Positions 33,652 through 42,203 of a stretch of 64,000 bases of DNA are shown here, one piece after another; the stretch's first letter is position 1; every line of letters begins with the position of its first letter. The stretch comes from an uncultured Oscillospiraceae bacterium (GTDB taxonomy: Bacteria > Bacillota > Clostridia > Oscillospirales > Oscillospiraceae), in the NCBI GenBank assembly GCA_944385405.1, contig CALWXB010000005.1:20288-84287 (forward strand), in the 5' to 3' direction. A program made the position numbers and the translations under genes. Under the pieces are notes generated by a model. The model ran no database searches. It saw only the letters and a program-made list of their open reading frames with translations, and was not told where the DNA came from.

Positions 33652-33732
33652 TCAGCTCTCAGCCTTCACGCCGAACAGCCGACGCAGGATCCCCCGCAGA
33701 GCCTTGGGGGACTTCCACACCACGATGTTCAT
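33652..33732 (-). CDS. spoVM: Stage V sporulation protein M (26-aa membrane-curvature peptide)
   Basis: Exactly 26 aa, the length of Bacillus SpoVM, and aligned without gaps: M1, K7, P9, K10, L12, G14, I15, R17 and G21 are identical. SpoVM is an amphipathic helix that recognises the positively curved outer forespore membrane and anchors SpoIVA there. AGGAGG lies 6 nt before the ATG. It follows the 51-aa membrane-protein gene by 13 nt and precedes sipL. In Bacillus spoVM also lies close to prpC-prkC-rsgA, as here. P9, essential in Bacillus, is kept. Confidence 0.92.
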   Translation of the reverse strand: MNIVVWKSPKALRGILRRLFGVKAES

Positions 33733-33745
33733 CGGACCCCTCCTT

Positions 33746-33901
33746 TCATCGCCTGCAGCAGGCGCAGCCGCACGCGATCAGCAAAAACGCCACCAGGAAC
33801 AACAGCGCACCCACCGGAAAAATCGCTGCGATCAAAATGCCGGCCCCCAGCGCCACCGAAATGACCCCCAGGACCCAGCATCCACCGCCGCCACGAAACA
33901 T
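33746..33901 (-). CDS. 51-aa membrane protein next to spoVM
   Basis: MFRGGGGCW followed by one or two tightly packed hydrophobic helices (VLGVISVALGAGILIAAI, FPVGALLFLVAFLLIA) and the tail CGCACCRR with four cysteines. Unknown function. GGAGGCG lies 10 nt upstream. It lies between the rsgA terminator and spoVM and is probably transcribed with spoVM, so a sporulation role is possible but unproven. Confidence 0.72.
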   Translation of the reverse strand: MFRGGGGCWVLGVISVALGAGILIAAIFPVGALLFLVAFLLIACGCACCRR

Positions 33902-33958
33902 GCGTCCCACGCCTCCTTTCTCTGCCACAGTATACGCGCCCCGGCCCGTCCCGGGTGC

Positions 33959-33992
33959 AAAAAAGCCGCCGGACGCAGATCCGTCCGGCGGC
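33959..33992 (-). terminator. Terminator at the end of the cdaA-rsgA gene run
   Basis: 11-bp stem GCCGCCGGACG/CGTCCGGCGGC, 6-nt loop, then six Ts on the minus strand directly after rsgA. Confidence 0.92.
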
Positions 33993-33996
33993 AGCG

Positions 33997-34884
33997 TTAT
34001 TTTTTCCGTTCCTGCCAATCCCGCAGAGGCTTGAGTTCCTCGTAAAGCCGCAGATAGCTCTCGTGGCGGCTCTTCTGGATCTCTCCCCGGCGCACCGCCT
34101 CCAGCACGGCACAGCCCTTCTCACGGGTATGGCTGCACCCCACGAAGCGGCACTGGTCCAGATAGGGAGCGAACTCCCGGAAGGTCTCCGGCAGGCGGTG
34201 CTTGAGCTCCAGGTTCAGTTCCTCCGTCTCAAAGGAGGAAAATCCGGGAGAATCCACCACTTCTCCGCCGCAGGCAAGACGATAGAGCTCTACATGCCGG
34301 GTGGTGTGGCGTCCCCGGCCAAGGGCGTCGCTGACCTCACCCACCTTCAGCTGAAACTCCGGGTCTAAAGCGTTGAGAATGCTGGATTTTCCAACTCCGG
34401 AGTTCCCTGTAAAGGCAGATAGCTTCCCATTGATCAGGGGCTTGAGCTCTTCCAGCCCCTCTCCAGTCTCCGCGCTGACGCGGACTGTCGGAAAGCCTGC
34501 GGTGCGGTAGATGCGGTAGAGATCCTCCGCGCTGTCCAGATCGCATTTGTTCAGCACGATCACCACATCGCAGCTCTTCAGGGCCGCAATGGCGGCCACC
34601 CGATCGATGAGGAAGGGATCGGTCCGGGGCACCGCGCCGGAGGCAATGACCACCAGCTGGTCAATATTGGCCACGGCGGGCCGGGAAAAGGCGTTGCGCC
34701 GGGGCAGGACCTTCTCCACGAAGCCCTCGCCATTTCCCAGCTCCCGGACCTCCACCCGGTCCCCTACCAGTGGGGAGATCCCTTCCTTGCGGAATTTTCC
34801 CCGGGCCCGGCAGGTGAGGAGCTCTTCCCCGGTATCCACATAGTAGAAGCCGCTGAGGGCCTTTTGGATCCGGCCCTCCATCAT
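33997..34884 (-). CDS. rsgA: Ribosome small-subunit GTPase RsgA
   Basis: 295 aa. OB-fold start, then a circularly permuted GTPase: NKCD (G4) comes before GNSGVGKSS (G1), followed by DSPGF (G3). The C-terminal zinc site is C..CSHTREKGC. It matures the 30S subunit. The start overlaps the prkC stop (ATGA). The prpC-prkC-rsgA order is conserved in Firmicutes. It is the last gene before the 33959 terminator. Confidence 0.97.
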   Translation of the reverse strand: MMEGRIQKALSGFYYVDTGEELLTCRARGKFRKEGISPLVGDRVEVRELGNGEGFVEKVLPRRNAFSRPAVANIDQLVVIASGAVPRTDPFLIDRVAAIAALKSCDVVIVLNKCDLDSAEDLYRIYRTAGFPTVRVSAETGEGLEELKPLINGKLSAFTGNSGVGKSSILNALDPEFQLKVGEVSDALGRGRHTTRHVELYRLACGGEVVDSPGFSSFETEELNLELKHRLPETFREFAPYLDQCRFVGCSHTREKGCAVLEAVRRGEIQKSRHESYLRLYEELKPLRDWQERKK

Positions 34885-36863
34885 TCAAACACCGTGGGGC
34901 CACCCTGGCCCTGATCCAGTGTACCGTCAAAGTAAACCCGTACGTTCTGGGTCCCGCTGCCGGTGAGCAGTACCTTTACATGTCCCTCGGAGGCGTCCAC
35001 CGTATTGTCATACTGAGGCGTATCCTCACTGCCCACATAGACCTGGACACGGATGCTCTCCCGTCCGTCCTGGGGCAGATCGTAGAACTGTACGATGGTG
35101 ACGCTGGCCAGACCGGAGCTGACCTGGAACTTGATGGTATCCCCTTCCTGATAGATATCATTGAGCGCCAGACTCTGCCAGATGATGGTGCCGCCTGGTT
35201 CATTGCTGTCCACCAGCGTCACATCGGTGGCGGGGTCGCACTTGAGGCCAAGGCTGTCCAGCTGCGCCAGCACACTGTCCAGCGACTGACCAACGAACTG
35301 GGGCACGGGATACTCCTGGATCTCCTTGCCCTTGCTCACCACCACGGAGATGGTGTCGCCCTTCTTCAGCGCCTCACCCTCCGCGGGATCCGAGGAGATG
35401 ATGAAGCCGGCCTCCACCGTATCGTTGTAGACCCACTCCTCCTCAGGGGGCTCCTCCAGCTGCGGGATGTCATATTCCTTCAGAAGTGATTTGAGCTTGG
35501 CGTTGGCCTGGGCCACGGTCATGTTGGTGATGTCCAGCATCTCCCCCACTTCCTCACCGGCACTGACCCACACCTTGATGACAGTGTTGTCGCCCTTGCG
35601 GTACTCTCCGGCGGCGGGCTCCTGCTTGGCGATAGAACCCTCCGGATACTCGTCGCTGTATATGGTCCCCATATCCTGAAGCTCGAAGATCCCGGATACC
35701 TCCGGCATGGCAGATGCCTCGGTGATAGTCTTATCCAAGACGCTGGGCACCACAAAAGAGTCCTGCGCAGGTGCGTTGAACGAGGCCAGGATGGACTTGA
35801 ACAGCACCACCACCAACAGCAGCGCCGCCACTACGCCCGCCACTACCAACAGCGTCCGCTGGGTCTGGTTTTTTCCGCGGCGGGGCGGTTCTTCATACGC
35901 CTCGTACTCCCGGCGGCGCTCCCGGGAAGGAGCCGGCCGGCTGGAAGCGGAGTGGACCGCCTGAGGCCGCAGCAGCTGGGTGGGTTCATCCGGCTCCTGC
36001 GGACGCAGGTCGGAGAGCTCAAAGTCCAGATTCACACCGGGATTCTTGCGAAACGCCTCCAGATCGGCAATCATGGCGTCCGCAGACGGATAGCGCCGGT
36101 CCAGATCCGGAGACATGGCCTTCATGCAGATCAGTTCCAGCTGCTCCGGAATGTCGGGGTTGATCTCCCGAGGGGCCAGCGGGATGGAGCTCAGGTGCTG
36201 AATGGCCACAGACACGGCGGAATCCCCTTCAAAGGGCAGCCGTCCGGCCAGCATCTCATAGAGCACCACACCGGCGGAGTAGATGTCGCTGCGGGCGTCC
36301 GTGCGGTCGCCCCTGGCCTGCTCCGGAGAAATATAGTGCACGGAACCCAGGGCTTCCTGGGTCAGGGTCTGGGAGGCATTTTCCAGACAGGCAATGCCGA
36401 AATCGGCCACTTTCACGCTGCCATCCCGCAGGACCATGATATTTTGGGGCTTGATGTCCCGGTGCACGATGCCCCGGCTGTGGGCGTGAGAGAGGCCCCG
36501 CATGATCTGGGTGATGAAGTGCAGGGACTCCCGCCAGTTCAGCTGGCCCCGCTTTTCCATGTACTGCTTCAGTGTGATGCCGTCGATGAGCTCCATGACG
36601 ATATACTCGGTGTCGCCGCCCCGGGAGACGTCGTATACCGAGACGATATTGGGATGGGAAAGCTGCGCCACCGCCTGGGATTCCGCGTTGAATCGGCGGC
36701 GGAAATCCGCATCCTGGGCCAGATCCGCCTTCAGGATCTTGATGGCCACCAGTCGGTTGAGACGATGGCACTTGGCCTTGTAGACCACCGCCATGCCGCC
36801 GGTGCCGATGCGCTCCAGGATCTCATAGCGGTTATCCAGCATTTTGCCGATATAGGGGTCCAT
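34881..36863 (-). CDS. prkC: PASTA-domain serine/threonine kinase PrkC
   Basis: 660 aa. Cytoplasmic kinase domain (~10-270) with [32 protein letters not shown] and the activation segment [15 protein letters not shown] basic proline-rich linker is followed by one membrane helix (~335-360) and then three PASTA repeats (~375-580) that sense muropeptides or lipid II, with an extra beta-rich C-terminal domain (~590-660). Opposed by the phosphatase encoded just upstream. Confidence 0.96.
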   Translation of the reverse strand: MDPYIGKMLDNRYEILERIGTGGMAVVYKAKCHRLNRLVAIKILKADLAQDADFRRRFNAESQAVAQLSHPNIVSVYDVSRGGDTEYIVMELIDGITLKQYMEKRGQLNWRESLHFITQIMRGLSHAHSRGIVHRDIKPQNIMVLRDGSVKVADFGIACLENASQTLTQEALGSVHYISPEQARGDRTDARSDIYSAGVVLYEMLAGRLPFEGDSAVSVAIQHLSSIPLAPREINPDIPEQLELICMKAMSPDLDRRYPSADAMIADLEAFRKNPGVNLDFELSDLRPQEPDEPTQLLRPQAVHSASSRPAPSRERRREYEAYEEPPRRGKNQTQRTLLVVAGVVAALLLVVVLFKSILASFNAPAQDSFVVPSVLDKTITEASAMPEVSGIFELQDMGTIYSDEYPEGSIAKQEPAAGEYRKGDNTVIKVWVSAGEEVGEMLDITNMTVAQANAKLKSLLKEYDIPQLEEPPEEEWVYNDTVEAGFIISSDPAEGEALKKGDTISVVVSKGKEIQEYPVPQFVGQSLDSVLAQLDSLGLKCDPATDVTLVDSNEPGGTIIWQSLALNDIYQEGDTIKFQVSSGLASVTIVQFYDLPQDGRESIRVQVYVGSEDTPQYDNTVDASEGHVKVLLTGSGTQNVRVYFDGTLDQGQGGPTVFE

Positions 36864-36875
36864 ACGTCTCCTCCT

Positions 36876-37610
36876 TTACACGTTTTTCATAAGCACGGCC
36901 GTGACATTGTCCGGCGCGCCCCGGCTCTTGGACAGCTCCAGCAGCCGGTCCAGACAGGTGTCCGGCTCCCCGCCGTGAATGACCTCGAAGAGCATCTCCT
37001 GATCCGTCACCGTGTCGATGAGACCGTCGGTGCAAAGGAGCAGGTACTCCCCCGGCAGCAGTGCGCAGAGATAGCCGTCGCACTGGACCTCAGCATCCGG
37101 CCCCAGAGCCCGGGTGATGAGGTTGCGGTTGGGATGGCGGCGGGCCTCCTCCGCCGTGATGTCTCCACGGTCCACCATGCTCTCCACCAGGGAGTGATCC
37201 TTGGTGATGCGGGTGATCCCGGCAGGCGTGATATGATAAGCACGGCTGTCGCCCACATTGATGACGGCGGCGCCGTCGTCGTAAGTAACAGCGGAGACCA
37301 GGGTGGTGCCCATGTTGGCATACTCCTCCGTGGCGCCCGCCGCCTCCCGAATGGCCTTATTGGCCAGGGCCGCCGCCCAGGAGGAAGCCTCCCGCAGCTG
37401 CTCGCCCCGCATCTCCGGCGTCAGCACGCCCTCCAGCGACGAGACGAAGGTGTCCACCGCAATGCGGCTGGCCATGCGTCCGCCCGCCGGACCGCCCATG
37501 CCGTCGCACACCACACAGATGGTGTGCCCCGCATGCTCCCGGACCGCATAGGCATCCTGATTTTCCTTCCGGCAAAGACCCACATCGGTCATGCCCCACA
37601 CTTGGATCAT
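36876..37610 (-). CDS. prpC: PP2C-type protein phosphatase PrpC
   Basis: 244 aa. Metal ligands are seen in KENQDAY, CDGMGGPAGG, GDSRAY, LCTDGLID and DNVTAVLM. Dephosphorylates PrkC and its targets. The start overlaps the rlmN stop in ATGA; prkC follows by 12 nt. Confidence 0.96.
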   Translation of the reverse strand: MIQVWGMTDVGLCRKENQDAYAVREHAGHTICVVCDGMGGPAGGRMASRIAVDTFVSSLEGVLTPEMRGEQLREASSWAAALANKAIREAAGATEEYANMGTTLVSAVTYDDGAAVINVGDSRAYHITPAGITRITKDHSLVESMVDRGDITAEEARRHPNRNLITRALGPDAEVQCDGYLCALLPGEYLLLCTDGLIDTVTDQEMLFEVIHGGEPDTCLDRLLELSKSRGAPDNVTAVLMKNV

Positions 37611-38650
37611 TGGGAATCCTCCCCTTTCTGTGCCTCCTCCATGGCCTTGCGCCGCAGCTGCCCGCAGGAGGCGTCGATATCTCCGCCCAGGCTTCGCCGG
37701 ACGGTGGCGGTGATCCCGTGGGACTCCAGCCGTTTCTGGAAGGCGGCAATTCTGCGGGAGGGCTTGAAGGGGCTCTCCACCACGTCGTTGAGCGGGATCA
37801 GGTTCACATGACCCGGCATCCCCCGCAGCTTGCGGGCGATGAGGTCCGCCTGCTGGTCGGAGTCGTTGACGCCGTCGATCATGGCATATTCAAAGGAAAT
37901 GCGCCGCCCGGTCTTTTGGAAATAGTCGTGACAGGCAGCGAACAGCTCCTCCACATCGTAGGCCCGGTTTACCGGCATGATCCGGGATCGGGTAGCACTG
38001 TCCGGCGCGTGGAGGGAGACCGACAGCGTCAGCTGCAGCTCCAGATCTGCCAGGCGGCGGATCCCCGGCACCAGACCGCAGGTGGAAAGGGAGATGTGCC
38101 GCATCCCGATGTTCATGCCGTCGGGACTGTTCACCAGCTCCAGGAATTTCAGCACCGCGTCCAGGTTATCCAGCGGCTCACCGATGCCCATAAGCACGAT
38201 GTTGGACACCGGCAGTCCGGAGTCCAGCTGGGTGAAGAGCACCTGATCCAACATCTCTGCCGGGGTCAGGTTCCGGACCTTTCCGGCGATGGTGGACGCG
38301 CAGAAGGCGCAGCCCATCCGGCACCCCACCTGGGAGGAAATGCACACGGTGTTGCCGTGGTGATAGCGCATCAGCACGGACTCGATACAGTTGCCGTCCG
38401 ACAGCTCCCAGAGATATTTGATGGTGCCGTCCAGGCGGGATTCCTGCTTCCGGGCCACCACCGGCGGCGCCAGAAGGCAGGTCTCCTTCAGCGTTTCACG
38501 CAGATCCTTGGGAAGATTCGTCATCTCCTCGAAGCTGCGCACGCCCCGGTGCAGCCAGGTGAACACCTGCTTGCCCCGGAAGGCAGGCTGTCCCAGGCCG
38601 CGCATCCACTCAGTGACCTCCGGCAGGGACATGGATTTCAAATCGATCAT
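37607..38650 (-). CDS. rlmN: 23S rRNA (A2503-C2)/tRNA (A37) methyltransferase RlmN
   Basis: 347-aa radical SAM enzyme. The cluster motif CxxxCxxC reads CRMGCAFC, the second catalytic cysteine lies in the C-terminal part (ASCGQLR), and GEPLDN marks the SAM site. It modifies A2503 of 23S rRNA. Part of the rsmB-rlmN-prpC-prkC order. Confidence 0.97.
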   Translation of the reverse strand: MIDLKSMSLPEVTEWMRGLGQPAFRGKQVFTWLHRGVRSFEEMTNLPKDLRETLKETCLLAPPVVARKQESRLDGTIKYLWELSDGNCIESVLMRYHHGNTVCISSQVGCRMGCAFCASTIAGKVRNLTPAEMLDQVLFTQLDSGLPVSNIVLMGIGEPLDNLDAVLKFLELVNSPDGMNIGMRHISLSTCGLVPGIRRLADLELQLTLSVSLHAPDSATRSRIMPVNRAYDVEELFAACHDYFQKTGRRISFEYAMIDGVNDSDQQADLIARKLRGMPGHVNLIPLNDVVESPFKPSRRIAAFQKRLESHGITATVRRSLGGDIDASCGQLRRKAMEEAQKGEDSQ

Positions 38651-38660
38651 AAGGGTCCTC

Positions 38661-39989
38661 TCATGCTTGCCGCCGCATGCGGCAGATGTAAAAGCCGTCG
38701 GTGTGATGCCGCTGTGGCCAGAGGGTCACATCCCCCTCCGTCCGTCCCACCGGCTCCGGCAGTGCAAACGGTTCCATGGAAAATGCCGGATGTTCCGCCA
38801 GGAACGCCGTGCAGACCTGCTCGTTCTCCTCCGGCAGGACCGTACAGGTGGAGTACACCAAAAGGCCGCCGGGCCGTACATAGGAGGCGGCATTTTCCAG
38901 GATGGCGGTCTGCGTCACCGGCAGCATGGCCAGTGCGTCCGGATTTTTGTAGCGGGTATCCGGCTTTTTGCGGATGATGCCCAGCCCCGAGCAGGGAGCA
39001 TCCACCAGCACCGCATCAAAGGCTTCCGCCCACTCCGGATGGAACGTGCGGCCATCGGCGGCCTGTGTCTGAATGCAGGAAAGCCCCAGCCGCCGGGCGC
39101 CCTCCTGAATCCGGGAGAGCTTGTTGGCATGCAGGTCGCAGGAGAGGATCTCTCCCCGGTCCTCCATGGCGAAGGCGGCGGAAAAGGACTTTCCGCCCGG
39201 CGCCGCGCACACATCCAGCACCCGCTGTCCCGGCTCCACGCCGGCGGCCAGGGTGACCAGCCGGGCGGCGGGGTCCTGCACCAGGAACTTCCCTTCCTGG
39301 AACTCCGGCAGGGCCGTCAGATCGCCGGTGCCGGAGAGCTCCAGGCATCCGGGCACCCAGGGGTGCGGGGCGGCGGAGATCCCCCGGGCCGTCAGCCCAG
39401 CCGTCAGCGCCTGCGCTGTGGTCCTGGCCGGGTTCACCTGTACCGTCAGCGGCGGGATCTCGTTGTTCTCCCGCAGGAAGGCCTCTGCCTCCTCTCGCCC
39501 CAGCAGCGCCAGCAGACGCTTCACCAGCCACTTGGGATGGCTGTACCGGATGGAGAGGGCTTCCGCCTCCGTCCGCTCCGGGATAGGCGGCAGCTGAGCC
39601 TTGTTCCGGGAGAGCTTCCGGAGCACGGCGTTCACCAGTCCGGCAGCCTGTCCCCGGCCGGACAGCTTTGCAAGCTCCACGGCCTCATTCACTGCGGCGC
39701 TGTCCGGCACTTTTTCCAAAAACAGGATCTGGTAGGCGCCCATCCGCAGAATCTCCGCCAGCGGGGGCTGCAGATGGGAGATCTTCTGCGTACAGAACGC
39801 CCCCAGGTAAAAATCCAGCAGCAGCTGATTCTGCATCACGCCGTAGACGATGCGGCTGCAAAGCGCCGCATCCTGAGGCGAAAGCGCGTCCCGGCTCAGC
39901 TGGGCCTTCCGCGCCGCATCCGCCCAGGCGCCGTTGGTCCGGCAGCTGCGCAGCACCCGCAGCGCAGATCCACGAGCAGGCGTGATCAT
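38661..39989 (-). CDS. rsmB: 16S rRNA (C967-C5) methyltransferase RsmB
   Basis: 442 aa. N-terminal NusB-like domain (~1-135), then a NOL1/NOP2/Sun SAM methyltransferase with VCAAPGGKSFSAAF, DAPCSGLG and the catalytic cysteine in VYSTCTVLPEENE. The start overlaps the yugP stop by one codon (AATGA). Confidence 0.96.
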   Translation of the reverse strand: MITPARGSALRVLRSCRTNGAWADAARKAQLSRDALSPQDAALCSRIVYGVMQNQLLLDFYLGAFCTQKISHLQPPLAEILRMGAYQILFLEKVPDSAAVNEAVELAKLSGRGQAAGLVNAVLRKLSRNKAQLPPIPERTEAEALSIRYSHPKWLVKRLLALLGREEAEAFLRENNEIPPLTVQVNPARTTAQALTAGLTARGISAAPHPWVPGCLELSGTGDLTALPEFQEGKFLVQDPAARLVTLAAGVEPGQRVLDVCAAPGGKSFSAAFAMEDRGEILSCDLHANKLSRIQEGARRLGLSCIQTQAADGRTFHPEWAEAFDAVLVDAPCSGLGIIRKKPDTRYKNPDALAMLPVTQTAILENAASYVRPGGLLVYSTCTVLPEENEQVCTAFLAEHPAFSMEPFALPEPVGRTEGDVTLWPQRHHTDGFYICRMRRQA

Positions 39990-40738
39990 TCTCCGTTCCC
40001 TCCCCGGCGGCCGCCCCGGCCCAGGAAGATCAGCACAAAGCGCAGCAGCTGCAGCGCAGACATCAGCAGGGCCGCCACATAGGTCATGGCCGCCGCCCGC
40101 AGCACCTTCCGGGCGCCGTCGGCCTCTTCGTCATCCAGCAATCCGCGGCCCCGGATGGTCTCCATGGCCCGGGAGGAGGCGTTGAACTCCACCGGCAGCG
40201 TCACCAGCTGGAAAAACGTGGTGACGGAAAACAACAGGATGCCTGCCAGCAGCAGCGTCTGGCTGTAGAGCAGGATGCCGATGAGCAGCAGAATAAAGGA
40301 GAACTTGGATCCGATCTGGGTGGCAGGCACGATGGCGCTGCGCAGCCGGATGGGGCCATACCCCTCCGCGTACTGCACCGCGTGGCCCGCCTCGTGGGCC
40401 GCCACGCCCACCGCCGCGATGGTGGCGGACTGGTAGACGGAATCGGACAGGTAGATCGTATTGTCCCGGGGATCATAGTGATCCGTGAGATTGCCGCGGC
40501 AGGGCCGGATGGGGACGTTGTAGACGCCGTGGGCCCGCAGGACCTCCTCAGCCGCCTGCGCCCCAGTCAGACGGCGGCGGTTGGTGACCCGGCTGTACTT
40601 CTGGAAACTGCTGCTCACCTGGATCTGCGCCCAAAATGAGAGCAACAGGATGGGGATCAGCAGCAGGATATAGATATTGTTGGCCAGAAAATCTCCGTAA
40701 CCGCCGTACCCGTAACCATAGCCATAATAGTTCAGCAT
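39986..40738 (-). CDS. YugP-family membrane zinc metallopeptidase
   Basis: 250 aa. The N-terminus is rich in tyrosine and glycine (YYGYGYGYGGYG), followed by a membrane helix (~22-42), the zinc motif HEAGH in VGVAAHEAGHAVQYAEGY, a conserved DHYDPRDNTIYLSDSVY, and two to three more helices. Substrate unknown. It lies between fmt and rsmB, a place often taken by this family in Clostridia. ATG 40738 follows AGAAGGAGC. Confidence 0.92.
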   Translation of the reverse strand: MLNYYGYGYGYGGYGDFLANNIYILLLIPILLLSFWAQIQVSSSFQKYSRVTNRRRLTGAQAAEEVLRAHGVYNVPIRPCRGNLTDHYDPRDNTIYLSDSVYQSATIAAVGVAAHEAGHAVQYAEGYGPIRLRSAIVPATQIGSKFSFILLLIGILLYSQTLLLAGILLFSVTTFFQLVTLPVEFNASSRAMETIRGRGLLDDEEADGARKVLRAAAMTYVAALLMSALQLLRFVLIFLGRGGRRGGNGE

Positions 40739-40751
40739 AAATGCTCCTTCT

Positions 40752-41666
40752 TCAGATGGAAATGGGATGCCCCAGCAGATAGGCACCGGCGGCCATGCGC
40801 TTGCCGCCTTCGGCCTGCAGCTCTGTGATCAGCAGGCTCCGCCCGTCTCCGCAGGATACCTCGATGCCCGCCTTTCCGGCGGAGAGGATCGTTCCCGGGG
40901 CAACCGTGCAGGCCTTGCCCGGGGCGGTGCGGTACACCTTGAACCGGCTTCCCGCCAGCTCCGTCACAGCACAGGGCCAGGGGATCAGTCCCCGGACCTG
41001 GCAGGAAATCTCTCGGGCAGAGCGGTTCCAGTCGATGGGCGACATCTCCCGGGAGAGCATGGAGGCGTAGGTCATGGCCGACTCATCCTGGGGCATCCGG
41101 GAGGCAGTCCCATCCGCCAGCGACTGCACCGCCTGGGAAAGGGCCTCCGCTCCCAGCTCTGCAAGTCGGGCGGTGAGAGACTGGGCGTCCTCATCCTCCC
41201 CGATGGGCGTGGTCCGCTGCAAAATCACGTCGCCGGCGTCCAGCTCCTTGGCCATATACATGATGGACACGCCTGTCTCCGTCTCTCCGTTCAGGATGGC
41301 CCAGTTGATGGGGGCCGCGCCCCGGTACTTGGGCAGCAGGGACGAATGGACATTGATGGACCCCAGCGGCGGAGCGTTCAGGATCTCCTCCGGCAGGATC
41401 TTGCCGTAGGCCGCCACCACGATCAGCTCCGGCGCCAGCTGCTCCACCAGGGCCTGCGCTTCCCCGTCCCGCATCTTCAGCGGCTGATAGACTGGGATAT
41501 TCTGTGTGATGGCATATTCCTTTACAGGAGAGAAAGCAAGCTTGTGTCCCCGGTTTTTCGGCTTATCCGGCTGGGTGAACACGCCGCAGACGGTGTGTCC
41601 ATCCGCCACCAGCCTCCGCAGCGAGGCCACGGCGAATTCCGGGGTGCCCATAAACAGGATGCGCAT
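40752..41666 (-). CDS. fmt: Methionyl-tRNA formyltransferase
   Basis: 304 aa. MRILFMGTPEFAVASL start, the formyl-transfer signature NVHSSLLPKYRGAAPINWAI with catalytic N, H and D, and a C-terminal OB-like domain (~205-304). Formylates initiator Met-tRNA; the matching deformylase is one base upstream. ATG 41666 is chosen by family start. Confidence 0.97.
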   Translation of the reverse strand: MRILFMGTPEFAVASLRRLVADGHTVCGVFTQPDKPKNRGHKLAFSPVKEYAITQNIPVYQPLKMRDGEAQALVEQLAPELIVVAAYGKILPEEILNAPPLGSINVHSSLLPKYRGAAPINWAILNGETETGVSIMYMAKELDAGDVILQRTTPIGEDEDAQSLTARLAELGAEALSQAVQSLADGTASRMPQDESAMTYASMLSREMSPIDWNRSAREISCQVRGLIPWPCAVTELAGSRFKVYRTAPGKACTVAPGTILSAGKAGIEVSCGDGRSLLITELQAEGGKRMAAGAYLLGHPISI

Positions 41667-41667
41667 G

Positions 41668-42180
41668 TCATTCCCCTTCCTTTTCTTCCTGCTCTTCCCG
41701 CTCCAGATACTCCCGCAGTTCCTCGTCGGTGAGGAAGCGGTCGATATGTTCGGTGTAGAGGTGGCCGTCCAGGTGCTCCAGCTCATGGCAGAAGCAGCGG
41801 GCGTTGAGCCCCTCTCCTTCCGCTTCGAACCAGTCGCCGTTCCGGTCCTGAGCCCGGACCCGGACCCACGCCGGACGGGTGACGATGCCCCACTTGCCGG
41901 GCACGCTGAGGCAGCCCTCCAGGCCGGTCTGTTCTCCCTTCTGGTCCACGATCACCGGATTCACCAACTCCAGGTACTCGCCGCTGTCCTCATCCATCAC
42001 CACACACACCCGGCGCAACACCCCTACCTGAGGGGCGGCCAGGCCGGCGCCGTTGGCATCTGCCAGCGTTTCCGTCATGTCGTCCAGCAGCGTATGGAGC
42101 CGCCGGTTGAAGTCCGTCACAGGACGGCACACCTTGTTCAGGCACTCATCGCCCTGCTCCACGATTTTTCTCAATGCCAT
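41668..42180 (-). CDS. def: Peptide deformylase (HELEH variant)
   Basis: 170 aa. Motif 1 GAGLAAPQVG, motif 2 EGCLSVPG (metal cysteine) and motif 3 CHELEHLDGHLY. The usual motif 3 is HExDH; here the aspartate is glutamate, while the catalytic E and both metal histidines are kept. A charged tail of ~20 aa (LEREEQEEKEGE) ends the protein. In operon with fmt and priA. Confidence 0.96.
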   Translation of the reverse strand: MALRKIVEQGDECLNKVCRPVTDFNRRLHTLLDDMTETLADANGAGLAAPQVGVLRRVCVVMDEDSGEYLELVNPVIVDQKGEQTGLEGCLSVPGKWGIVTRPAWVRVRAQDRNGDWFEAEGEGLNARCFCHELEHLDGHLYTEHIDRFLTDEELREYLEREEQEEKEGE

Positions 42181-42203
42181 GGCTCAAAACCTCCCTGACC
42201 ACA

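Noticed and set aside
35952-37811. 619-codon plus-strand frame
   Set aside because: Antisense to prkC and prpC, whose kinase and phosphatase motifs are intact.
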